Below, in pieces: positions 8,151-15,171 of a stretch of DNA of 64,000 bases; positions within the stretch are counted from its first letter, which is position 1; every line of letters starts with the position of its first letter. The position numbers and the translations under genes were made by a program. Source of the DNA: Archaeoglobus profundus DSM 5631 (GTDB lineage: Archaea; Halobacteriota; Archaeoglobi; Archaeoglobales; Archaeoglobaceae); the NCBI RefSeq assembly GCF_000025285.1, contig NC_013741.1, positions 1,488,001 to 1,552,000 of the forward strand, read 5' to 3'. The notes below the pieces were generated by a model that was given only the letters and a program-made list of their open reading frames with translations, did no database searches and was not told where the DNA came from.

Positions 8151-9877
8151 TACTGGATCACCTTAAACTCTCTTTCTGCCTCTTCCATTCCCTTCAAAGT
8201 TTTCGCTAGGCCAAGCCTTCGTATATCCTCTTTTACTCTTCTCCACTTGTCTTCGTACTCCTTCTCGCCGAAAATTTCGGCTCTTCTTAGCTTAGGCATG
8301 AAGTATTCTAGCTGTGGTAGGATGTAAGCTACAACGGCTTCATCGAGGATAATTCTCGGATCAATACCTGGAGAGATTTGCGAATACGCAACTATGAACT
8401 TGGCAGCATCGAATACTATGGCATGACCGATCTCAACCAACTCTTCGTTAGTTATCTTGAACGCAATGTAGGATAGAACATCTAAGATATCTAACTCATT
8501 GAGCCTGAGTTTACCGATTATTTCGTCGACCTTGGCAGTACTATCAATTTTGAACTTTTCGAATATGTACGCTCTATCTTTTCCATTCTCCTTTTCCTTA
8601 CTGAAGTGCTTAAGAATAGCGTTCTTTGTGAGTTCTCTCAGATCTTTTGCAATGTCACTGCTTGCAAATTCTCTCATTTCGTCTGTTATTCTCATTTCAG
8701 TTCCCGTCTCAGCGATAGTCTTGTTTTGCTTTAGCAATGATCCCACCGGAATAAACGCAAATCTACGCATGAAAGCGTAACCAAGCGAGAAAAGAAGAGC
8801 TCTGTCGTAGGTGTTCATGGTCGCTAAAATTCTAAACGAGTATGGCATGTAGAACTCCTTCCTTTCTCCATTCTTCTCAATAACTTCGAGGGGCATGTCA
8901 CGGTAATCTATATCAAGTTGGGTGAACGTCTTTCCGAAAGCTAGATCGAGGTTAGCTCTGTTAAGCTCATCTATGATCAGCCAAGATGGTTTACCTTCTT
9001 TCTCCAGAGAGTCCCAGCACTTTTCTACGGCTTCTAACAACAACCCTTTCTTAAACTTTGTGCCATTTCCTTCAAGTACTAGTCCTCCGACAACATCGAA
9101 GTAGCTCCACTCGGCGTTCGCTGTGTGGAAGGAGTAGTTATCAGGGCCACAAACTTCTCCGCAGATCTTCTTAGCCAGATAAGTTTTGCTTGTTCCAGGA
9201 GGACCATAAAAAACTACATTTTTGCCAGCAACTATATGGGCTAGCGTGAGCTTCACAATCTCTTCAAATCCCTTAGTTGATCTTATTAAACTCTCGATGA
9301 TAGACACAATTAGTGGTGTAGGTGGAATTTTTCCTTTAGTTATCTCCTCAACTAACTCAATAATTTTTCTCCTGACAGACTCGTCATTGACACGCATAAA
9401 ACCTTGCGGGAAGAAGTTTTCGCTGTATCCAACCCGTTTATTGAACTCTTTTCTGTCGACGTTTAACTCCCTGACATTTTTAACAAAGAATATGTATTCC
9501 CAAGTCTCACCAGTTTTATCATCGTAGTTTCCCCATACTTTTCGTGCCAATTCGGGATTTCTAGTTTTATACACAATATCTGCAGCACAAATGTATCTTC
9601 CTCTACTATAAAACACCACAAGATCTCCTTCTCTAATAGATTCCCATGTGTTCTTTAAACTAGGTCTAGTTCCCCACATTCTTACTTTTCCATCAGAATA
9701 GATTTTCTTTAGAGCCTCCTTTTCTTCATCAGTTAGCACATCTTCTATACTCTTGATTGGTATCAATCCCTTAATGCTAAGTAAGGGGCCTTTTCCACTC
9801 TCCGAACTAAGATCAAAGACGCTCTTATTAATGTGTTCTTCAGAACCAGGAGCTATGAAAACGTTCCTATCATACAT
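8150..9877 (-). CDS. mcrB: McrB-like AAA+ GTPase with EVE-like N-terminal domain
   Basis: 575 residues from the ATG at 9877, which has GGGGAG 6 bases upstream; a GTG three bases earlier is possible. Residues about 40-145 (VRMWGTRPSLKNTWESI...GDLVVFYSRGRYICAADIVY) resemble an EVE/YTH-like pocket that reads modified bases. The AAA+ motor follows: Walker A FYGPPGTSKT, Walker B WLIIDELNRANLD, and the McrB-type NTP motif with MNTYDRALLFSLGYAFMRRF (sensor and arginine finger). It assembles as a hexamer that translocates DNA and activates McrC, whose gene overlaps its stop codon. The specificity domain differs from the E. coli 5mC-binding domain. Confidence 0.88.
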   Translation of the reverse strand: MYDRNVFIAPGSEEHINKSVFDLSSESGKGPLLSIKGLIPIKSIEDVLTDEEKEALKKIYSDGKVRMWGTRPSLKNTWESIREGDLVVFYSRGRYICAADIVYKTRNPELARKVWGNYDDKTGETWEYIFFVKNVRELNVDRKEFNKRVGYSENFFPQGFMRVNDESVRRKIIELVEEITKGKIPPTPLIVSIIESLIRSTKGFEEIVKLTLAHIVAGKNVVFYGPPGTSKTYLAKKICGEVCGPDNYSFHTANAEWSYFDVVGGLVLEGNGTKFKKGLLLEAVEKCWDSLEKEGKPSWLIIDELNRANLDLAFGKTFTQLDIDYRDMPLEVIEKNGERKEFYMPYSFRILATMNTYDRALLFSLGYAFMRRFAFIPVGSLLKQNKTIAETGTEMRITDEMREFASSDIAKDLRELTKNAILKHFSKEKENGKDRAYIFEKFKIDSTAKVDEIIGKLRLNELDILDVLSYIAFKITNEELVEIGHAIVFDAAKFIVAYSQISPGIDPRIILDEAVVAYILPQLEYFMPKLRRAEIFGEKEYEDKWRRVKEDIRRLGLAKTLKGMEEAEREFKVIQ

Positions 9878-10078
9878 CACTGGCTCCCCTCTGATTCATC
9901 GTCCTTGCAACCTTTAACCTTTTCTTTGAAAGTACTTTCTCTTGTTCACATCTATTTTCAAGTCAGATTGGGGGGGTGAAGATAAGTAAATGTGGATCAG
10001 CATGAATTCAGAGTGAGGTAACAAGGCCATTAGTTTTATATGTTAGCTTCTAAAAACATACGAAGGAGGCCGACTGGA

Positions 10079-10832
10079 ATGAGATATTTAGTTGTCTTCC
10101 TGCTCGTTCTCAATGTTCCTCGGCTGCTGCACTCAACAGGTGGAACAACCAACTGCTACAACACCCACGTCCACTACCCCCACTCCAACGCCAACGCCGT
10201 TCTCTCCGCGGTTCGGCGTTAAATACAAAGTCAAGGTCGTAAGAGTCTTGGACGGAGACACGATCGACGTTATTCTTCCGGGCGGTTCGAAGGAAATAGT
10301 CAGAATGCTGTGTGTAGATACTCCCGAGAAAACTGCCGAAGATAACAAGCCATACGAGTACGACAACATAACGGACCTCGAATGCCTTGCCAAGTACGGC
10401 TTGGAGGCAAAAGAGTTCACCGAGAAGCACCTGCTCGGAAAGGAAGTCTACATCGAGTTCGATGAGACTGCCGGATTGAGAGGCTATTACGGCCGTTTGC
10501 TGGCCTACGTTTACGTCGATTCTATGGACTTCACGGCGGAGCTCGTTAAGAAGGGCTACGCCAGAGTCTATGAGGAAGGAAAGTGCAAGAAGAAGGCCGA
10601 GTACCTGAGCTACCAGCAACAGGCGATGCAGTCGAGACTCGGACTCTGGAGCTGTATGCCTACCATAAACACAACTGGAACTATGTGCGATCCTTCCTAT
10701 CCAGATGTGTGTATTCCACCTCCACCGCCCGACCTCGACTGCGATGACATTCCTTACAGAAAATTCAGAGTGCTGCCACCAGATCCGCACAACTTCGATG
10801 CAGATAACGATGGAATTAGATGCGAAGAGTAA
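10079..10832 (+). CDS. SNase-like lipoprotein with Excalibur tail; signal peptide out of frame
   Basis: The body (about 10,113-10,832) encodes a nuclease domain with VVRVLDGDTIDVI, a VDTPE motif and GYYGRLLAYV, then a Cys-rich spacer and a C-terminal Excalibur motif (DADNDGIRCEE), a calcium-binding tail. The ATG at 10,079, preceded by GGAGG, starts a perfect signal peptide (MRYLVVFLLVL) but in another frame. Skipping one base near A10112 joins it to MFLGCCTQQ, a lipobox. Without that shift only the TTG at 10,092 or the ATG at 10,113 is available and export is lost. The domain is clearly paralogous to 2579-4321, including the EPYEYDDITDLE-like block, but is richer in G+C than its neighbours. 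Confidence 0.75.
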
Positions 10833-10853
10833 AATCGAAAGTACACAAGAGGG

Positions 10854-12113
10854 CTAAGCAATCCTAACAAATTTGTTGTCATCAAATTTATATATTTCGA
10901 TGCTATGATATTCTGAAATCTCCAAAATTTTCTGTTCTTGATCTTTTGAAATGCACTCGCACACCATTGCACCTCTGCACTCCTTTACAGTCTCTTTCCA
11001 CTTCTCGATAGCTGTTCTAATGTAATTCAGGAGCTGCTTCACACCGTTGAAAGTCAGAACAACTTTAACCTCGACTACTACTATCCTCTCAGGACTTTTC
11101 ATATCCGGCAAATAACACACTATGTCCGCTCTTCCGTTCAGATACTCCTCTCTAACGCAGGAAGCCTTCCAAGGATTCCTGCTCTTAAAAAGATCTCGAA
11201 TATAATCATGCCTAGTTTTATCTACCTCCTCTTCAACGACTAACCTGATATTTCTGATATTTTCTCTACCCGTCAAGCATATCTCATTTAGAAGGCAGGC
11301 ATCGCAGCCGGAATATTCTAAGCTCTTCTTGCATATGTCCAGTATTGCCGGTCTCGAGAGAACGTAATCGTATTTGGCTGGATCTTGGGGATTTACACTT
11401 CTAAAGTAGTCTGTGACTCTTATGACACCGTCCCAATCATTCTTAAGTGCTATACCAGTTATCCTCTGAAAGACTCTTAACACTCCGAGATCCAGCGAAA
11501 CATACAAATGTGCAGGGCTTATGAACCTCCAAACTCCTAAATCCGGATATTCGGGCCTTACAACCCATCTAAGGAAGAGTGTTAATCTCTTCTTCGATGA
11601 CTTATTTTTAGGGTTTGGGATGAAGCCACGCGAAGAAAATTCGGCAAACCGACGAATTTCATTTAGAATTCCATCTATAACCTTTTCCACGGGTTCAGAC
11701 TGGTTGGGATCATAATAATCTTTAGCTATATTTTCAAGATCAAGCTTCGTTAAAACATCCACCAGCTTTCGGAAATCTCTCATTCGCGGATCGAATCTGT
11801 GAAAGTAGCCGTAGTTCTTCAACATCAAATCTCTCAGCTTTTCGAAGTGAGAGCTGTCAGCTAGGTCGGGCAACTCAAGATTATTACGCTCAAGGAAATC
11901 TACTATGAAGTTAAATCTACTGATCAGATGAGATACTTTCATTTGATAGTCGTACATAGCTGAGATGAAAGCAAAGTTTGCCGTATCTTTTTCATCTCGG
12001 GAGATATCGTTAAATCTTCTAACACAGCTGAGCAGAGAACTGTTGAGGTAGTATTTCGCAGAAATATTGTATCTTTTATCCAAATACTCCCTTATAGCTG
12101 TTGCATTTAGCAT
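10854..12113 (-). CDS. DUF2400-like HhH protein fused to Fe-S motif and NucS-like nuclease
   Basis: 419 residues. Residues about 175-257 (KRLTLFLRWVVRPEYPDLGVW, then SLDLGVLRVFQRITG, then NPQDPAKYDYVLSRPAI) follow the DUF2400/TIGR02757 pattern, a helix-hairpin-helix fold related to DNA glycosylases. Cys261, 270, 273 and 279 (C-x8-C-x2-C-x5-C) directly after it resemble the [4Fe-4S] loop of endonuclease III (C-x6-C-x2-C-x5-C). Residues about 315-375 hold NGRADIVCYLP and IVVVEVKV: Asp330, Glu348 and Lys350 of a PD-(D/E)XK domain like the C-terminal half of NucS/EndoMS. It may recognise and cut damaged, mismatched or modified DNA. It is convergent with the SNase gene and near mcrBC. Confidence 0.6.
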   Translation of the reverse strand: MLNATAIREYLDKRYNISAKYYLNSSLLSCVRRFNDISRDEKDTANFAFISAMYDYQMKVSHLISRFNFIVDFLERNNLELPDLADSSHFEKLRDLMLKNYGYFHRFDPRMRDFRKLVDVLTKLDLENIAKDYYDPNQSEPVEKVIDGILNEIRRFAEFSSRGFIPNPKNKSSKKRLTLFLRWVVRPEYPDLGVWRFISPAHLYVSLDLGVLRVFQRITGIALKNDWDGVIRVTDYFRSVNPQDPAKYDYVLSRPAILDICKKSLEYSGCDACLLNEICLTGRENIRNIRLVVEEEVDKTRHDYIRDLFKSRNPWKASCVREEYLNGRADIVCYLPDMKSPERIVVVEVKVVLTFNGVKQLLNYIRTAIEKWKETVKECRGAMVCECISKDQEQKILEISEYHSIEIYKFDDNKFVRIA

Positions 12114-12215
12114 CGATTACGAATACTGGCTGGGATACTTATAAGTTCTATTACCGTAGCGCTCCTAAACAACCACTCTTAACTAATCTCTGTATTTCTT
12201 GAGTGAACTGAACAG

Positions 12216-12290
12216 CTACAGGATAACAACGCTTTCAGACAACTTGTCTAAAAATTTGGCTACATCAGGATGAATCAAAACCGAGAACAT
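12216..12290 (-). pseudogene. Truncated RelE-type toxin remnant
   Basis: The ATG at 12,290 directly follows the antitoxin stop (TGAATG). The peptide MFSVLIHPDVAKFLDKLSES matches the start of archaeal RelE toxins, which continue with an alpha-helical hairpin and a beta sheet, but here a TAG comes after 24 codons. A short LKKYRD-like piece follows in the same frame before another stop. This is a dead toxin. Confidence 0.6.
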
Positions 12291-12501
12291 TCAAAGACCT
12301 CTTGAAGATGCGTAATCTTCAAGGTCTATAAACTTCTCTTTATCTCTTTGAAGTTTCCCCCATTTTTCGTCAATATAATCCTCAAGCTCCTCATAAGTTT
12401 CTACTATTCTTTTTATTACGTCACTAAGAGTTTTCCCCTCCCTCCTGAGCTTTTCTAGCTTTTCCGCCACTTCCTTGTTGAGTGTAACAGTAACTATACA
12501 T
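12291..12501 (-). pseudogene. Antitoxin partner of the RelE remnant, start codon out of frame
   Basis: The frame reads IVTVTLNKEVAEKLEKLR..., then EGKTLSDVIKRIVETYEEL..., and ends DLEDYASSRGL, the pattern of archaeal VapB/RelB-type antitoxins (short strand, two helices with LSDVI, charged C-terminal toxin-wrapping helix). There is no ATG or TTG in frame before the conserved start; an ATG at 12,499-12,501 is one base (12,498) out of frame. Only a GTG at 12,470 (59 residues) could start translation, removing the first strand. Its toxin gene is truncated too, so the pair is probably decayed. Confidence 0.55.
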
Positions 12502-12529
12502 AATCTAAATTAATACAAAGATTTAAGGC

Positions 12530-12762
12530 TTTGTGTCCACAGGTTGGTACCTGCGGTTGTGACCACAACATCTGGATCTGTACTTGTGACCACAGGTAGA
12601 CGTTCTGAGAGCTTGTGTTGAACCTTGTGGACGTCCACAGGTCGAGTGAATTAATTAATTCGACGTTCGACTAATCAACCCTCTTCTTCCTCTTTTAGCC
12701 GAAAGCGAATTTTATAACCCTTGTTTATGGTTGGGTGTTGAGGTTGGACCTACAGGTTCCAG
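12530..12762. repeat. Cluster of TTGTG-N-CCACAGGT repeats and palindromes
   Basis: This non-coding stretch carries repeated inverted motifs: TTGTGTCCACAGGTTGG (12,530-12,546), GTTGTGACCACAAC (about 12,556-12,569), CTTGTGACCACAGGTAG (about 12,583-12,599) and CTTGTGGACGTCCACAGGT (about 12,624-12,642), whose core TGTGGACGTCCACA is a perfect palindrome. A looser copy (GGTTGGACCTACAGGTTCC) lies near 12,742-12,760. A perfect A/T palindrome GAATTAATTAATTC follows the fourth copy. Spaced palindromes beside an A/T-rich block suggest iterons of a replication origin or a multi-site operator. The rest of 12,502-12,818 holds no gene that I can see. Confidence 0.45.
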
Positions 12763-12818
12763 TTGCTCGAGAAGGTTCTACAATACTACAGATGTCGATT
12801 TATGAAATTATGAGTGAA

Positions 12819-13115
12819 TCAGGATTGCGAAATTTCCTTTTCGATGACGGAGAGAACATCCTCTAGGGTAGTTTCGAAGGACTCTTCAACGCCACTTTTC
12901 GTGTGCTTGTGATGGGGGAACGTTTTAATGTTTTTGTAGTGAGGAGCGTTATCCCATCTACAGATGTGAGAACCGTTTTTGTCGATCCAATTGTATGAAT
13001 ACGATCTATCATCAGGAGAAACGAATTCTCTAATGTGTAGGATAGAATCATCGATTAAAATAGCCTTTCTTAAAATCGAGTATTTCATAAGATTTAACGA
13101 TTGGACTTTTTTCAA
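12819..13115 (-). CDS. TumE-like (DUF6516) toxin-family protein
   Basis: 98 residues from a TTG overlapping the upstream stop (CTTGA); an ATG at codon 10 (MKYSILRKAILIDDSILHI) is an alternative. The central blocks SPDDRSYSYNWIDKNGS, ICRWDNAPHYKNI and FPHHKH are typical of the DUF6516/TumE family of small toxins, and the end (TTLEDVLSVIEKEI) also fits. The gene overlaps by 4 bases with an upstream alpha-helical protein, the usual layout of a two-gene toxin-antitoxin module. It stands at the left end of the viral block on the same strand, so it may be a viral addiction module or a host gene at the border. Confidence 0.6.
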   Translation of the reverse strand: MKKVQSLNLMKYSILRKAILIDDSILHIREFVSPDDRSYSYNWIDKNGSHICRWDNAPHYKNIKTFPHHKHTKSGVEESFETTLEDVLSVIEKEISQS

Positions 13116-13384
13116 GCAATTCTAATGTCCTTAGCATCTTCGATCTCTCTAAGTTTTTCCTCTAACTCTTTTAGGGTTCTAACGTATGCCTTCCATTCGA
13201 TGTAATCGTCCCATTCCTCAAAATTCTCCTCTTGTTTGGCTTTCAAATTCTTTTCAAATTCTTCAAATTTGCATCCATATTTGGACTCAAATAATTCGAT
13301 CTTAGATTTAACGGATGCGATTTGAGAGATTACCTCTAATTTCTTATATTCTAAAACTTCCTTCTTGGTTACCAGTAGTTCCAT
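13112..13384 (-). CDS. Alpha-helical putative antitoxin partner of the TumE-like protein
   Basis: 90 residues, almost wholly helical and charged: MELLVTKKEVLEYKKLEVI, then a coiled-coil region (about 22-85) with KYGCKFEEFE and EWDDYIEWKAY. It lies directly upstream of, and overlaps, the TumE-like gene, which argues that it is the neutralising partner. I recognise the arrangement rather than a named family, and no DNA-binding motif is visible. A possible promoter lies in 13,385-13,520, where no other gene is seen. Confidence 0.5.
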   Translation of the reverse strand: MELLVTKKEVLEYKKLEVISQIASVKSKIELFESKYGCKFEEFEKNLKAKQEENFEEWDDYIEWKAYVRTLKELEEKLREIEDAKDIRIA

Positions 13385-13520
13385 GACCTACGCTCCATTT
13401 TAATGGTTATATACTTTACTTAGCCAATAAGGAGATGGGGGCAATTTATCCTACTTTGAGATTTCAGCTGAGAGTAATTTTACGTAAAGCGATAATAAAA
13501 ATAATAAATCTACACAAAAA

Positions 13521-13784
13521 TTATAGTGATAGATTGAGTTGTTGCTTGATGTAGTTCTGGATTTGTTCCCATACCTGTGCAAGCCAATACTTCAATACTC
13601 CAGATATGTAGTTGCCCAACTGGTCCGGTCCACTTGGGAACGCTACTTGACCTATTGCAACGGGATAAAGAAACACGAATCCTAATGTTGTAAGCTTTAG
13701 CAACTTGCTATTAGTCAGCCAACTTGCTGTAACCAATATCGCAAGTATTACTACAGCAGAAACGCCTAAAATCTCCTCGCTCAT
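13521..13784 (-). CDS. Proviral small membrane protein with two transmembrane helices
   Basis: 87 residues. Two hydrophobic helices (about 5-22 and 30-48) are followed by an amphipathic tail rich in Gln and aromatic residues (YISGVLKYWLAQVWEQI). A strong GGAGGTGATG site precedes the ATG, which overlaps the ATPase stop (TGATG), so it is the last gene of the viral operon. Small two-helix proteins of this kind occur in pleomorphic and spindle-shaped archaeal virions or act at release; which applies is not known. Confidence 0.6.
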   Translation of the reverse strand: MSEEILGVSAVVILAILVTASWLTNSKLLKLTTLGFVFLYPVAIGQVAFPSGPDQLGNYISGVLKYWLAQVWEQIQNYIKQQLNLSL

Positions 13785-14692
13785 CAGTTCATCACCTCCT
13801 TAACGTATCCTCTCTTCTTGAATTCATTATAAGCTCTCAAAAACTTCTTATCATCGCCTCTTATCCCGCAAGAGCGAAGAATGTTTGCGAATTCTCTAAA
13901 AGTAAGCTTTACAACGGCACAACCACAACGCCCATTCTCTTTACCATTATAATATTTAACGACTAACTCTCCGAATTCCGTTAAGTTTCCGTGAACGTCT
14001 TTAATTCCTAATGCGATAAGTAGTTCTTCATCTTCCCATTCTTTTTCCGTTAATCGCTCTGCCAATTCCTTAGCCTTCTCCTCTCTCCTCAGTAAATCTA
14101 TTTTTCTTTTAACCCTAACCGCTTTGTGCTTCAACTGTCTATAACGATTATAAATTTCATCCGGGATTTTTTCCGTGCTTATCTCTCCAATTTTCTTATA
14201 TTCTTTCTTCAGGAATAACCATCCCCTCGTTTTCTTCCATATCTCTCCCTGTCCTCTCTTCGTCATCTGGATCATAATATGGGCCTGTTCTCTCAACTTA
14301 GGGGGTATCATCTCCCAAGTCGCACAGGTTACCACAAGAACAGCGACATACTCCCTAACGATCTCGAATTCTTCAATGAAGTTAGTTAGATTTTCCCTGT
14401 CGGCTTTCCAGAAACCGTAGGATGATGCATGTAAAGCGAAGTCATCCCATAAAATGATTTTAACCCTTCCGTCTTCGTAACGCTCAAGATCATCTCTGTA
14501 GTCGATGTTTTGGAAGTCCTGAATAGTAAAGATTGTATGTTTCAGGACCTTTTTCCAATCTCCTAAGACGTTGGAAACCAAGTTTAACCCTAAAACGGAC
14601 TTCCCAAATCCCTTATTTCCCAAAATACCGATGAATAAGAATCCGTCTTTCTCAATTGCGTTTTGAATGTATTTGAACAGCTTATCGCTCAT
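13784..14692 (-). CDS. Viral P-loop ATPase (pleolipovirus VP8-like position)
   Basis: 302 residues. The Walker A motif is GNKGFGKS (25-32) and the Walker B motif is IILWDD (79-84). A conserved TCATWEMIPPKLREQ segment follows, then VVTCAT-type sensor strands. The second half is charged and ends in a winged-helix-like region (about 255-300: LTFREFANILRSCGIRGD). GGGGGTGATGGC precedes the ATG. In archaeal pleolipoviruses a VP8-like NTPase closes the conserved structural cluster, and this gene has the same place, so a role in genome handling or virion assembly is inferred. It also resembles ATPases of spindle-shaped viruses in general layout. Confidence 0.65.
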   Translation of the reverse strand: MSDKLFKYIQNAIEKDGFLFIGILGNKGFGKSVLGLNLVSNVLGDWKKVLKHTIFTIQDFQNIDYRDDLERYEDGRVKIILWDDFALHASSYGFWKADRENLTNFIEEFEIVREYVAVLVVTCATWEMIPPKLREQAHIMIQMTKRGQGEIWKKTRGWLFLKKEYKKIGEISTEKIPDEIYNRYRQLKHKAVRVKRKIDLLRREEKAKELAERLTEKEWEDEELLIALGIKDVHGNLTEFGELVVKYYNGKENGRCGCAVVKLTFREFANILRSCGIRGDDKKFLRAYNEFKKRGYVKEVMN

Positions 14693-14703
14693 GCCATCAC
14701 CCC

Positions 14704-15171
14704 CTAAAACAGTAAATCGTCATCTTCTTCCTCAATATATTGGTCCAAATCGACCTTTGCCGTTCCTCGAGTAACGGGATCCAACCCATCTTTATCGACG
14801 TTTGTCGTTAGTCGATTGACAGGTTCCAGGCCCCTTATTTCGTTATCCGTCGAAAGTTCAAAGTCTTCCTCTTCATCTTCGATCGGTTTAGCTCCTACCG
14901 ATGGGGCAACTAACCAGAATTTTTGCTTAATTCCTTCCATTTGCAACGTATGAAGAACCCTAACCTTATGATACGGCATAAGAAACTCTTCAAGCTCTTT
15001 TCTCGCCTCTTTGCCGAACTCTCTTTCCGCTATGTCCAAGATGAAAAGAAGATTCGGACCGTAGGGATCGAGAACCAGAGTGCCAAGCCCTAACTTCTCG
15101 CTTAATTTGTAAGCTATCATCTTTTTGACCGTTTCTAAATCAGAAACTTCCTTAATCTTTATCTTCGCCAT
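14704..15171 (-). CDS. Proviral acidic protein with a short tandem repeat
   Basis: 155 residues, preceded by GGAGGGAGGAGA. The N-terminal 95 residues are a mixed alpha/beta domain (MAKIKIKEVSDLETVKKMIA...). The C-terminal 60 residues are very acidic and carry two related units, GLEPVNRLTTNVDKD and GLDPVTRGTAKVDLD, ending in EEEDDDLLF. The start overlaps the end of the upstream membrane protein gene by 20 bases. Family not recognised. It lies between the large membrane protein and the ATPase, and could be an adaptor or internal virion protein. Confidence 0.55.
   Translation of the reverse strand: MAKIKIKEVSDLETVKKMIAYKLSEKLGLGTLVLDPYGPNLLFILDIAEREFGKEARKELEEFLMPYHKVRVLHTLQMEGIKQKFWLVAPSVGAKPIEDEEEDFELSTDNEIRGLEPVNRLTTNVDKDGLDPVTRGTAKVDLDQYIEEEDDDLLF

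Noticed and set aside
10110-10790. 226-codon minus-strand frame opposite the second SNase gene
   Set aside because: The plus strand encodes clear nuclease and Excalibur motifs; the reverse frame has none.
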